Source: Pelagilacustribacter sp045567335
GTDB lineage: Bacteria > Pseudomonadota > Alphaproteobacteria > Pelagibacterales > Pelagibacteraceae
Assembly: GCA_045567335.1 (NCBI GenBank)
Contig: JBJLCZ010000001.1
Location: forward strand, 124,001 to 188,000
Reading direction: 5' to 3'
Length of the DNA stretch: 64,000 bases
In this document: positions 24,656 to 33,533 of the stretch, piece by piece
Layout: every line of letters begins with the position of its first letter
How positions within the stretch are numbered: the stretch's first letter is position 1
Made by a program: the position numbers and the translations under genes
Notes under the pieces: generated by a model
What the model was told of the DNA's origin: nothing
What the model saw: the letters and a program-made list of their open reading frames with translations, nothing else
Databases searched by the model: none

Positions 24656-25441
24656 CTACTCTTTGATTTGCGGAGCACAAATTGGTCTTTTTTTATCTTT
24701 TTCTATAAATGTTATTACTTCTTTTACTAATTCATTATCTTTAAATTCTCCATTAATTTTACTTAAATTTTCGTGAAGATTTTTAGATAAAAAGATTTCT
24801 TTATACGCTTTATCTAATCCAATTATTTTTTGATTTTCGTATTTTTTTCTTCTGAGTCCAATTAAATTTAAGCCTTGTAAATAATTTCTATTTCCAATTG
24901 ACAAACCAAATGGTATTACATCTTTTAATACACCTGTCATTCCTCCTATCATTGCTAATCTTCCAATTCTAGTGAATTGCTGTACTGCAGAATTACCTCC
25001 GATGACAACTGAGTCTTCTATAGTTACATGACCACCTAATGGTACATTGTTTGCAATAATTACGTCATCTCCAATTTTACAATCATGCGCAATATGTGAA
25101 GAAATCATAAATAAACAATTATTTCCAATAATTGTTTGTGATCCACCGCCTGCTGTTCCAGGATTAATCGTAACATATTCTCTAATTAAATTATTTTCTC
25201 CAATTTTGAGAGAGTTTTTTTCATTTTTAAATTTTAAATCCTGTGGCTGAGTTCCTATACATGCAAAAGGAAAAATTTTAGTTTTTTTTCCTATTTTAGT
25301 ATTACCTTCTATATGAACGTTAGAAATTAATTCTACTTCATCCATTAATTCTACTTCAGGTCCAACATAACAGAAAGGTCCTATCTTAACGTTTTTACTA
25401 ATTTTAGCTTTTCTATCTATAATGCTAGAATTATGTATCAT
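24656..25441 (-). CDS. lpxA: UDP-N-acetylglucosamine acyltransferase
   Basis: First enzyme of lipid A synthesis, transferring a 3-hydroxyacyl chain from ACP to UDP-GlcNAc. Hexapeptide-repeat (left-handed beta-helix) pattern dominates, with IGPFCYVGPEVEL early, the catalytic-His region SSHIAHDCKIGDDVI, and a helical C-terminal domain starting near LRRKKYENQKI. The start is taken at 25441 (MIHNSSIID), where the ATG shares one base with the fabZ stop; a longer frame from 25471 adds ten residues inside fabZ. With this start the length, 261 aa, matches the family. Confidence 0.96.
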   Translation of the reverse strand: MIHNSSIIDRKAKISKNVKIGPFCYVGPEVELMDEVELISNVHIEGNTKIGKKTKIFPFACIGTQPQDLKFKNEKNSLKIGENNLIREYVTINPGTAGGGSQTIIGNNCLFMISSHIAHDCKIGDDVIIANNVPLGGHVTIEDSVVIGGNSAVQQFTRIGRLAMIGGMTGVLKDVIPFGLSIGNRNYLQGLNLIGLRRKKYENQKIIGLDKAYKEIFLSKNLHENLSKINGEFKDNELVKEVITFIEKDKKRPICAPQIKE

Positions 25442-25893
25442 TATTTTCTGTCTACTATGGTTGCTGACCATTCAGCGTCAGCCATTTTTTTTTCGTTTAC
25501 TTTAGCTATTCCTTTATATTTCCATACCCTACCGTGAGATCTTATTGCTTCTATTTCAAGATGTAGTTCGCAATCTGGTATTACTGGATTTCTAAATCTA
25601 GCTTTATCTACACCCATTAAATAAACAAGTTTATTAGAGTATTCTTTAGGATCTATTCCGTGTGCAGTTAACGCAGCTGCAGCTTGACCAAATGCCTCTA
25701 CAATTAAAACACCAGGCATTACTGGTTGTCCTGGAAAGTGTCCTTGAACATAAAAACCATTTTTTTTTACATACATTATTGCAGTAGCAGACTTTAGAGG
25801 GATTATATTTGTTAGTTTATCTATTAATAACATAGGTTCTCTATGAGGTAACAAACTTTCAATTTTTTTTCTATCTATAGATATAGTACTCAT
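25441..25893 (-). CDS. fabZ: 3-hydroxyacyl-ACP dehydratase FabZ
   Basis: Hot-dog-fold dehydratase of fatty acid elongation. The catalytic His is in GHFPGQPVMPGVLIVEAFGQ together with the catalytic Glu, and the N-terminal LLPHREPMLLID is typical. The length of 150 aa is normal. It lies in the conserved order lpxD-fabZ-lpxA, where hydroxyacyl-ACP is shared between fatty acid and lipid A synthesis. It overlaps lpxD by 4 bp. Confidence 0.97.
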   Translation of the reverse strand: MSTISIDRKKIESLLPHREPMLLIDKLTNIIPLKSATAIMYVKKNGFYVQGHFPGQPVMPGVLIVEAFGQAAAALTAHGIDPKEYSNKLVYLMGVDKARFRNPVIPDCELHLEIEAIRSHGRVWKYKGIAKVNEKKMADAEWSATIVDRK

Positions 25894-26849
25894 TTTTTTA
25901 AAAATTCTTTTAAAGGTAAAGCTGGATATCCCATTACAACAGTATTGTCTTTAATATCTTTAACCACACCACTACCTCCACCAATTTTAACATTATTTCC
26001 AATTTTTAAATGTCCAGAAATACCTGCTTGACCTCCTATTTGGACATTATCTCCCAATATTGAACTGCCAGCAAAACCAACTTGACCAGCAATCATGCAA
26101 TTTTTTCCTATTTTCACATTATGAGCGATATGCACTTGATTATCCAAATAAGTATTACTTCCTATTTCAGTATCATCAATTGATCCACGGTCAATTGTAC
26201 ATCCGCTTGCAATCTCAACATTATCATTAATTATCACTTTACCGATGTGTGGAAATTTTAAATTTTTTTTATTTAAAGGAATAAAACCAAATCCCTTATT
26301 TCCTATTTTAGTACCGTCTTGTATCACCACATTATCTCCAACTATTGTATTTTTAATAATTATCTCTGAACCAATAACACAATTATCACCTAAAACTACA
26401 TCGTGTTCTAATACTGTGTTACTGCCTACGAAGGAATTATTTCCTATTTTAACATTTTTTCCAATTAAAACATTATTTCCAAATTTTACATTAGTAAAAT
26501 TACTAAAATTAGGTGGTGCTAAATTAAGATCTGGATAATCAATATCTGATAATGGGTAAAATTTTTTAGTTATTCGTGCAAGTTCATACAAAACATTATC
26601 TACAATTATAGGTGTACAAGATTTTGGCAGATAAGAGCTTAATTTTTTTGTTGTTAAACAAAAAGGAGCTTTTGTAAGAATAGCATTATTTTTATATCTA
26701 ATTGAGTCAAAAAAAGTAATTTCAGACTCTTTAGATTTATCCAATGTTTTTACGTCTAATATTTTTGTATTTTTTTCAATATTTTTAGCCGGAAATAAAT
26801 CTTTTATAGAAAATGGGCCTTTGTTCTCAAAGAATACATTGTTTGACAT
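25890..26849 (-). CDS. lpxD: UDP-3-O-acylglucosamine N-acyltransferase
   Basis: Adds the N-linked hydroxyacyl chain in lipid A synthesis. An N-terminal uridine-binding domain (about 1-100) is followed by many hexapeptide repeats, with the catalytic-His segment QVHIAHNVKIGKNCMIAGQ and the closing helix-containing VMGYPALPLKEFLKK. The length of 319 aa is slightly below the usual 330-350. It follows the ompH gene by 5 bp in the conserved bamA-ompH-lpxD-fabZ-lpxA order. Confidence 0.96.
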   Translation of the reverse strand: MSNNVFFENKGPFSIKDLFPAKNIEKNTKILDVKTLDKSKESEITFFDSIRYKNNAILTKAPFCLTTKKLSSYLPKSCTPIIVDNVLYELARITKKFYPLSDIDYPDLNLAPPNFSNFTNVKFGNNVLIGKNVKIGNNSFVGSNTVLEHDVVLGDNCVIGSEIIIKNTIVGDNVVIQDGTKIGNKGFGFIPLNKKNLKFPHIGKVIINDNVEIASGCTIDRGSIDDTEIGSNTYLDNQVHIAHNVKIGKNCMIAGQVGFAGSSILGDNVQIGGQAGISGHLKIGNNVKIGGGSGVVKDIKDNTVVMGYPALPLKEFLKK

Positions 26850-26854
26850 TAAAA

Positions 26855-27382
26855 TTAATTAAGATTTATTTTTTTTAGTTTCTTATTTAGCAATTCAATA
26901 ACTGTGTCAGTAATTTCAAGATTTTGATCCCCTAATAGAACACTTTGTTTGTCTAAAACTATTCTAATTTTATTTTGTTCCATGTAATCTTTAATAATTG
27001 GATTTAATGTTTTCAATAGTTGATTCCTTGCTTTAGTTCTTAATTTTGAAATATTATTAAATGAATCTTTTTTATTTTTTTGTAATACAGAAACTTTTTT
27101 TCTTAAAGCTTCAACTTTTTTTTGGTATTCTTCAGCAGTAATTAATTTTTTTTGTGATATAATTTTTTGTTCTTCGCTTCTAATATTTTTTTCTTCGTCT
27201 TTATATTTCTTAACTTCAGTTTCAAATTTTTTTTTTAAAAAATTTTGAGCATCTTTACCTGCTATACTAGTGTTTAACACTTTTTCAAAATCAATAAAAT
27301 GCGAATCATTTGACAATGCGCTTGAAGATGATAGACAAAATACAGTTGCTAGTATAATGAATGATTTATATATTATTTTCAT
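26855..27382 (-). CDS. Periplasmic chaperone OmpH/Skp
   Basis: Outer-membrane-protein chaperone. An N-terminal signal peptide (MKIIYKSFIILATVFCLSSS, cleavage probably near residue 24) precedes a short strand region with IDFEKVLNTS, then a long Lys/Glu-rich helical coiled coil (about 45-115), and a C-terminal segment with the family phrase RIVLDKQSVLLG. The trimeric prefoldin-like architecture of Skp is the likely fold. The position between bamA and lpxD is the standard one. The length is 175 aa. Confidence 0.9.
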   Translation of the reverse strand: MKIIYKSFIILATVFCLSSSSALSNDSHFIDFEKVLNTSIAGKDAQNFLKKKFETEVKKYKDEEKNIRSEEQKIISQKKLITAEEYQKKVEALRKKVSVLQKNKKDSFNNISKLRTKARNQLLKTLNPIIKDYMEQNKIRIVLDKQSVLLGDQNLEITDTVIELLNKKLKKINLN

Positions 27383-27384
27383 AA

Positions 27385-29610
27385 TTAAAAAGTTGTTCCT
27401 AATCTAAAATTAAAAGATTCTGTAACGTCTGTTGTTGCTTTTGTAATATTTTGTGAAAGAACAAATGACATTGGTCCAACTGGTGACAACCAATTCAAAG
27501 CTGCCCCGGCTGAGGATCTAATTTTATTAGACTGATCAATAGAATTATTATAATCAATTTCCCATACATTACCAAAGTCTAAAAATAAATTTACATCAGC
27601 TCTTGTGCTTTCTGGTAAAAGATTTGGCAGATTGGATTCTAAATTTAATGCCGTAGCATAATTTCCTCCAATATAATCATTTCCATCTTTAGGTCCAACT
27701 TTACCTTTTTCGAACCCTCTTAATCTTTTTGGTGAAAGAAAAACTCTTTTATTTAACCTTACATCTTCATCAGCTATACTATTAACAGCAGTAGCATAAA
27801 ATTTCACCGCTCCTATAACATCAGGACCAAAAGCTTTGTATTTACTAATTCTATAAGAGTTCTCTATTGAAGCAGCATCCGAGTAGATTGGTAAAACTTG
27901 TGAAAAGGAAGATATGTATCCACTAGTAGGCATAAATGCTCTATCTCTTCCGTCATATTGTATTGCATAATTTAAACTGAGATCTGAATATGTGCCTGCT
28001 TGTTTCTTTAAAGCATCAGAAGCAGTAGAATCAACTACTAAATCATCATAAGTAATATTTAATGCTGGTGATAAATAAATATCTTTATATTGTTCAAATC
28101 CTGTCCCTAGTCCTGCAGAAATGATATTATTTTTATAACCTGAGGTAGGCTTGTCATTTGTAGAACTGCTAATTGAATAATTTAAAGCATTGCCAGAATA
28201 ATTGTAATTTGGATCTACTACTTGTAATGACCCTTTAATAGTTTCTTGAGTAACATCTAAATAAGACGATACTTCCATACCTTTCCCAAGCCAATTATTT
28301 TCTTTAATACTAAAAGAAAATGAGGCACCGTTTGTTCCAATACCTGCTCCAGCACTTATTTCTCCTGTTGGTTTTTCTTCAACAGTAATGTCAATTATTC
28401 GTAAATCTTTAGAAGATCCTTCAAAAACTTCCTTTTTAACTATTCCAAATATATTTCTAGATTTTAATTTTGATATAGATTGATCTAATTTTAAAGCACT
28501 AAAAGGATCGCCTTCGTCAAGCAACAGTTCTGCTCTTACTACTGTTTCATTTGTAACAGTATTGCCTTTCACATTAATTCTTTCTACTAATAATTTATTT
28601 CCTTCAAAAACATCAATGGAAACCTCAATACCATCATTTTCTATAATTTCATTCACTGAATGTTCAATAAATTGCAGATCATTTTTTGCAATTAATAAAT
28701 CTAATTCATCTAACATTCTTTTTACAAGAAAAGGTGAATAATATTTGCCTGCAACTTTTTTAAATTCTTTATTTAATGGTGTAAATATATTTTTATCCAA
28801 AACCGGATCAACGTTAGTTGAAATCTTTGTTATTTTATATCGAGTTCCTGCATTTATATTATAAGTTAATGATGTGTTATCTTCGGTAATTTCTGCATTG
28901 CTGGACAAAACTTGAACATCATAATAGCCATTTGATTTATAATAATTAGTTAATAATCTTTTATCTAATTGTATGTTGCCTTCATTTAAGTTTGTATTTT
29001 TTGACAAAACTTTCCAAAATTTATGTTCTTCAGAAACTATTATATCTCTTAGTCTTCTCTCTTTAATTTTTTTGTCGCCAATAAAATATATATTTGAGAT
29101 TTTGGTCTTATTTCCTTTATCTATAAAAAATACTAAGTTCAATCTATTCTCAGAAAATTTTTCTATTTTTGATGTAACGTTAGCAAAATTATATCCAAGA
29201 GATGAATATATTTTTTTAATAAGGTCAATATCTTTTGCTATATTATTTTTAATAAAAGAACCTTTTTCTTTAGACTGCAATCTTTCCAATATTGCATCTT
29301 TAATCTTATCAGTATCTTCACCTTTTAATTCTAAAGAATTGATAGAGGGGTACTCTTTAACAATAATAGTTAAAATTCCAGATTTGATTTCAATTTGTAT
29401 ATCCTCAAAAAAATTTGTTTGATAAAGATTTTTTAAAATTGAATTAGTTGTATTTTCAGTGAAATTCTTATTTAAATCTATCTCTCCATAAACAATTATT
29501 GTTTCTTCACTTATTCTTGAGTTTCCATTAATTATTACTTTGTTAATTGTTTCTGCATATGAAACTGAAAATTGGAGTATAAAAAAAAATAATATAATAA
29601 TCTTTTTCAT
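27385..29610 (-). CDS. bamA: Outer-membrane assembly factor BamA
   Basis: Central component of the BAM complex inserting beta-barrel proteins into the outer membrane. A signal peptide (MKKIIILFFFILQFSVSYA) is followed by five POTRA domains (roughly 21-345, e.g. INKVIINGNSRISEETI at the first) and the Omp85 barrel (about 370-741), with the conserved RGFEKGKVGPKDG loop (VRGF/Y-type motif in LRGFEKG) and a C-terminal strand ending in Phe (FNFRLGTTF). The length of 741 aa is normal. In most Proteobacteria rseP lies between dxr and bamA; here the two genes abut with no gap. Confidence 0.97.
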   Translation of the reverse strand: MKKIIILFFFILQFSVSYAETINKVIINGNSRISEETIIVYGEIDLNKNFTENTTNSILKNLYQTNFFEDIQIEIKSGILTIIVKEYPSINSLELKGEDTDKIKDAILERLQSKEKGSFIKNNIAKDIDLIKKIYSSLGYNFANVTSKIEKFSENRLNLVFFIDKGNKTKISNIYFIGDKKIKERRLRDIIVSEEHKFWKVLSKNTNLNEGNIQLDKRLLTNYYKSNGYYDVQVLSSNAEITEDNTSLTYNINAGTRYKITKISTNVDPVLDKNIFTPLNKEFKKVAGKYYSPFLVKRMLDELDLLIAKNDLQFIEHSVNEIIENDGIEVSIDVFEGNKLLVERINVKGNTVTNETVVRAELLLDEGDPFSALKLDQSISKLKSRNIFGIVKKEVFEGSSKDLRIIDITVEEKPTGEISAGAGIGTNGASFSFSIKENNWLGKGMEVSSYLDVTQETIKGSLQVVDPNYNYSGNALNYSISSSTNDKPTSGYKNNIISAGLGTGFEQYKDIYLSPALNITYDDLVVDSTASDALKKQAGTYSDLSLNYAIQYDGRDRAFMPTSGYISSFSQVLPIYSDAASIENSYRISKYKAFGPDVIGAVKFYATAVNSIADEDVRLNKRVFLSPKRLRGFEKGKVGPKDGNDYIGGNYATALNLESNLPNLLPESTRADVNLFLDFGNVWEIDYNNSIDQSNKIRSSAGAALNWLSPVGPMSFVLSQNITKATTDVTESFNFRLGTTF

Positions 29611-30786
29611 TTATCTTAATTTCTTATTTTTTTTAATAATATTTAAAGTAGTTTCTCTTGCCCACTCATCTATAATATTAATTGTTTTTAAATTTAATGG
29701 GTTTTTTATAGCATATTTTCTATAATTTTTATCGTTTAAAACTATAAACAAACTGCTAGAAATAGAATTAAAACTTATTTTTCTTTTTAAAAAGTGATCA
29801 ACTAATATTTCATTGGCCGCATTAAGTATAATTGGTGTTGAAATAAATTTGTTCAATTTGGGTATTATTTTGATTATGGGATATCTTCTAGGATCAATTT
29901 TAACAAATTCTAAATTTTTTAAATTATCATTTTTAGAAAAAAACAAATCTTTTATATCTAAATTAGTTTTAAATATTGCATTGGCAATTGGCACTTTCAT
30001 ATCTGGCTCATGATATAATAATCTTGTTATACCATTTTTAAACTTTACTATTGCATGTACTAAAGATTGAGGATGGATAATTATTTCATATTTTTTTTTA
30101 CAAAAAGGAAATATTTTCTGAGCTTCAATAAGCTCTAAGATTTTATTCATAAGCGTGGAAGAATCAATTGAAATTTTTTTTCCCATTGACCATTTAGGAT
30201 GACGCAAAGCTTCAACTGGTTTAATCCCATTAAATTTTGAAAGCGGAAGTTTCAGAAAAGGTCCACCAGAGGCTGTGATATATATTTTATCTATTTCTAT
30301 ATTTTTGCTTCCCTGCAATAGTTTCATTATTGAAAAATGCTCAGAATCTATTGGTGTAATTTTTGTTTTATTTTTTTTAGCAATTTTTTTTAGAATATCC
30401 CATCCACATATTACAGCTTCTTTATTAGCTAAAAGTATCTCTTTACTTTTTTTGGTAAACTCCATTGTGGGATGTAATCCAGCTAGTCCTGGTATAGCAG
30501 AAATAGTTATAAAGTTTATTTTTCCTTTTAAAGGAAGATCGGAAATTTTATTAAAGAAAATTGTTTTAGATTTAAGAAATTTTTTTTTGACTTTTAAATA
30601 AGTATTCTTATTAATTATAACAAAATAATTTGGTTTATATTTCTTTATTTGATGAATAATTTTTTTAAAATTAGAATTAGCAACAAAAGTATTTATATCA
30701 AATGAATATAATTTATGATCTAAAACTTCAAGTGTATTAGTTCCTATAGAACCTGTAGATCCAAGAATAGAAATTTTTTTTTTCAT
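29611..30786 (-). CDS. dxr: 1-deoxy-D-xylulose 5-phosphate reductoisomerase
   Basis: Second step of the MEP isoprenoid pathway, making 2-C-methyl-D-erythritol 4-phosphate, the substrate for the IspD half of IspDF. The NADPH-binding GSTGSIGTNTLEVL is at the N-terminus; the metal and substrate loops show LLANKEAVICG, IDSEHFSIMKLLQG, TASGGPFLKLP, PKWSMGKKISIDSSTLMNK and NAANEILVDHFL. The length of 391 aa is normal. It overlaps cdsA by 4 bp. Confidence 0.97.
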   Translation of the reverse strand: MKKKISILGSTGSIGTNTLEVLDHKLYSFDINTFVANSNFKKIIHQIKKYKPNYFVIINKNTYLKVKKKFLKSKTIFFNKISDLPLKGKINFITISAIPGLAGLHPTMEFTKKSKEILLANKEAVICGWDILKKIAKKNKTKITPIDSEHFSIMKLLQGSKNIEIDKIYITASGGPFLKLPLSKFNGIKPVEALRHPKWSMGKKISIDSSTLMNKILELIEAQKIFPFCKKKYEIIIHPQSLVHAIVKFKNGITRLLYHEPDMKVPIANAIFKTNLDIKDLFFSKNDNLKNLEFVKIDPRRYPIIKIIPKLNKFISTPIILNAANEILVDHFLKRKISFNSISSSLFIVLNDKNYRKYAIKNPLNLKTINIIDEWARETTLNIIKKNKKLR

Positions 30787-31448
30787 TTTAATAAACCCAG
30801 AATAATACTTGAGAATAGTATTCCAAAAGGAATACCAAATAAAATTCCATCAATTCTATCTAGAAATCCTCCATGACCAGGTAAAAAATTTCCAGTATTT
30901 TTTACATTAGCTTTTCTCTTAATATATGAAAAAAATAAATCTCCACATTGACATGTAAATGATACAAAAAAAGATAAAATTAAAGGAACATAAAAAGAAA
31001 AAATTGAACCAGAAAAATTAGATATCATATAAGTAATTAAAAATGCAAAAAGAAAAGAGCCCAAAGAACCTGAAATTGTTTTGTTCGGACTAATTCTTGT
31101 TAATTTAGGTCCTTTAAAGAATTTGCCAAATATTAAGCCACCTATATCAGAAAATATACATATTAATAAAGCTAAAAATATTAAGTTCTTCAAACTTGTA
31201 AATTGAGAAAAAATAAAGAAACAGCTACTAAAAGAAAATATGTATAAAGCAAATATAAAGTTAAAAATAAAAGCGTAAATTATTTTTTTTTTATAAATTT
31301 TAAGAATTAAATTAGTAAATTCTAAAAAAGATATTACAGAAATAATTATTAAAAAAAATAATAGTGCTATATTACTAAAAAAAATACTCAATAAAATCAA
31401 AATTAAAGGAATAGAAGTTAAAATTCTTTTTTTAATTTCAATGCTCAT
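30783..31448 (-). CDS. cdsA: Phosphatidate cytidylyltransferase
   Basis: Integral membrane enzyme making CDP-diacylglycerol from CTP and phosphatidate. About six hydrophobic helices are visible. The family signature is near the C-terminus as SYIKRKANVKNTGNFLPGHG followed by GFLDRID. It matches the known CdsA signature except that the Asp after the second Lys (KD) is Asn here (KN, codon AAT). At 221 aa it is shorter than the usual 270-285, with losses probably in the N-terminal helices. It overlaps dxr by 4 bp and lies 2 bp after uppS. Confidence 0.93.
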   Translation of the reverse strand: MSIEIKKRILTSIPLILILLSIFFSNIALLFFLIIISVISFLEFTNLILKIYKKKIIYAFIFNFIFALYIFSFSSCFFIFSQFTSLKNLIFLALLICIFSDIGGLIFGKFFKGPKLTRISPNKTISGSLGSFLFAFLITYMISNFSGSIFSFYVPLILSFFVSFTCQCGDLFFSYIKRKANVKNTGNFLPGHGGFLDRIDGILFGIPFGILFSSIILGLLK

Positions 31449-31450
31449 TT

Positions 31451-32124
31451 CTAAATACTCCCAAAATTTCTTTTTATGGAACTAAAGTTTTTTAATATTT
31501 TTTGAAGATCTTTCTTATTAAAATCTGGCCAAAGTTTTTTTATAAAATACAGTTCTGTATAAGCCATTTGCCATAACATAAAATTGCTTAACCTTTTTTG
31601 ACCACCTGTCCTTATCAAAATATCTGGATCTGGCATATTGTAAGTATATAGATTTAAAGAAACATCTTTTGGAGTAATTTTTTTTTTTTTTTTAGAAATG
31701 AAAAAGACCTAGCAATTTCTTTTTTTGAACCATAGTTTAAAGCTAAATTAACAATTAATTTGTTATTTTTTTTTGTTTTATTTATAGTTTCTTTTAAAAT
31801 TTTACTCACATTTGTTGGTAATTCTGAGATTTTACCAATAATATTTATTTTGATATTGTTTTTAATAACATTATCTATCTCTTTGTTGAAATATGAAGCA
31901 ATTAAGTTAAACAAGAATTTTATTTCTCTTTTAGGTCTACGCCAATTCTCTGTGGAGAATACATAGAATGTTATTATTGGAATTTTTAGCTCAATTGCAG
32001 ATTGAACTGTTCTTTGTACTGCTTTAACACCACTAATATGTCCAAAGTTTCTTCCTTTTCTTTTTTTTATCCCCCATCTGCCATTACCATCCATGATAAA
32101 AGCCACATGGTTAAGTTTATTCAT
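31451..32124 (-). CDS. uppS: Undecaprenyl diphosphate synthase, frame broken at an A16 tract
   Basis: Makes the C55 carrier lipid for peptidoglycan and polysaccharide synthesis. The first part (156 codons from 32124 to 31654) has HVAFIMDGNGRWG with the catalytic Asp, FYVFSTENWRRPKREI and LNYGSKKEI. The second part (to 31451) has PDPDILIRTGGQKRLSNFML and WPDF, the conserved C-terminal half. Between them, in the sense strand, CT is followed by 16 A (plus strand T at 31678-31693), which puts the halves in different frames. With 17 or 14 A the frame would read through as FLKKKKK-ITPKDVSLNLYTYN-MPDPD. This is either a sequencing error or real slippage-dependent decoding. It overlaps frr by 4 bp. 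Confidence 0.9.
31678..31693 (-). repeat. Homopolymer tract A16 (sense) inside uppS
   Basis: Sixteen consecutive T on the plus strand, A on the coding strand. It is the longest mononucleotide run I noticed in the window; other long runs inside genes (A11-A12 in msrB, lpxB, lolD, birA, nuoC) keep their frame. It coincides exactly with the change of frame in uppS. Confidence 0.95.
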
Positions 32125-32681
32125 ATTTGAAGAATTTCTTTTTCTTTGTTATCTAAAATTGTTTCAATATTAGTTATATTGTCATCAGTAATCTTCTGAA
32201 TATTTTTTTCAAAAAGCTTACTTTCATCTTCTGTTATTATTTTTTCTCTAAGATTTTTTTTTATTTCTTCATTGGCATCACGTCTAATATTTCTAATAGA
32301 TATTTTATTTTTTTCTCCCATACCCTTTAATACTTTAATTAAATCTTTTCTTCTTTCTTCAGTTAAATCTGGAATTCGAATTCTTATATTTTGTCCGTCT
32401 ATTTGCGGATTGATTCCTAAATCAGATTCTTTAATTGCTTTATCTAAAAGAACTACATTACTTTTGTCCCAAACTTGAATAGATATCATTCTAGCCTCAG
32501 GTACATTAATTGTAGCAATTTGATTAATTGGCATCTGTTGTCCATAAACATCGACTTTAATCATATCTAACATTGTCGAATTTGCTCTGCCAGTTCTTAG
32601 AGTTGAAATATCTTTTTTAAAAGACTGAATTGTCTTATCCATTTTTAATGAATGATTTTTTTCATTAAATTCTGAGCTCAT
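32121..32681 (-). CDS. frr: Ribosome recycling factor
   Basis: Splits post-termination ribosomes together with EF-G. The protein shows the standard RRF pattern: RTGRANSTMLDMIKVDVYGQ, PINQIATINVPEARM, IRIPDLTEERRKDLIK and the C-terminal DDNITNIETIL helix. The length of 186 aa is normal. It starts 8 bp after tsf; the gene pyrH, usually between tsf and frr, is not here. Confidence 0.97.
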   Translation of the reverse strand: MSSEFNEKNHSLKMDKTIQSFKKDISTLRTGRANSTMLDMIKVDVYGQQMPINQIATINVPEARMISIQVWDKSNVVLLDKAIKESDLGINPQIDGQNIRIRIPDLTEERRKDLIKVLKGMGEKNKISIRNIRRDANEEIKKNLREKIITEDESKLFEKNIQKITDDNITNIETILDNKEKEILQI

Positions 32682-32689
32682 ACTATTTT

Positions 32690-33532
32690 TTAAACTCCTT
32701 CGCCAACCTTATATCTTATAAAGTCTAAAACTTTGCAGTCTTTAAGTACATCAGAAACTTTGATTTTAGGGTCCATTATCCACATTTGATTTAATAAAGT
32801 ATTGTCTGAGACAAATTTATTAAGTTTCCCAACTGAAATTTTTTCTATCATTTCAGGTTTTTTTCCTGAATTCAGTAATTCAGCTTTTATTATCTCTAAT
32901 TCTTTATCTAGAATTTCTTTACTAAGATTATTTTTATCTATAGCTAGAGGGTTGGAAGCAGCTATATGCATTGCAAGCTTAGTGCCTATTTCATCTGAAT
33001 TCGAAGAATTGGTAATTTTTACAATAGAAATGATCTTTCCAATATCTTTTTCAATTGCGCCATGAACATAACTAAAATTTTTTCCCTCATCTTTGCTAAA
33101 AAATAATGACCTTCTTAAAGTTATTTTTTCTCCAATTTTTGCAATTAAGTCCACTAAATTATCTTTAACACTTATATTATTTTGCATATTAGCAGAATTA
33201 ATTTTTTCTAGATTACCCTTTTCTTTAAAACATATATCTGAAATTTGTTTGCAAAAAAGTATGAAATCTTTATTCTTAGCTACAAAGTCTGTTTCACTAT
33301 TAATTTCAATTATTGAAATTTCTTCCTCAACTTGTTTAATTAAAGCCAAGCCCTCTGACGCAGTACGATTCATTTTCTTAGAAGCTTTAGCTATTCCTTT
33401 TTTTCTTAAAAATTCAATTGATTTTTCTATGTCACCTCCATTTTCATCAATTGCTAATTTACAATCTTTAAAACCGACACCAGTAAGTTCACGTAATTTT
33501 TTTATATTGGAAAGCAAATCTTTATTAGACAT
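32690..33532 (-). CDS. tsf: Elongation factor Ts
   Basis: Nucleotide exchange factor for EF-Tu. The N-terminal UBA-like segment LRELTGVGFKDCKLAIDENG, the SETDFVAKN motif near residue 79, and the core and C-terminal regions with HIAASNPLAI are present. The length of 280 aa is normal. It lies 1 bp after rpsB, and the pair should be expressed from the promoter and leader upstream of rpsB. Confidence 0.97.
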   Translation of the reverse strand: MSNKDLLSNIKKLRELTGVGFKDCKLAIDENGGDIEKSIEFLRKKGIAKASKKMNRTASEGLALIKQVEEEISIIEINSETDFVAKNKDFILFCKQISDICFKEKGNLEKINSANMQNNISVKDNLVDLIAKIGEKITLRRSLFFSKDEGKNFSYVHGAIEKDIGKIISIVKITNSSNSDEIGTKLAMHIAASNPLAIDKNNLSKEILDKELEIIKAELLNSGKKPEMIEKISVGKLNKFVSDNTLLNQMWIMDPKIKVSDVLKDCKVLDFIRYKVGEGV

Positions 33533-33533
33533 T

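Noticed and set aside
24655..24678. GTG start extending lpxI
   Set aside because: It lies inside lpxA and adds residues not seen in the family; the ATG at 24654 starts with the expected MIGLIFGE.
31451..31636. A separate 61-aa gene after uppS
   Set aside because: Its sequence (PDPDILIRTGG onward) is the conserved C-terminal part of UppS; it belongs to the frameshifted uppS, not a new gene.
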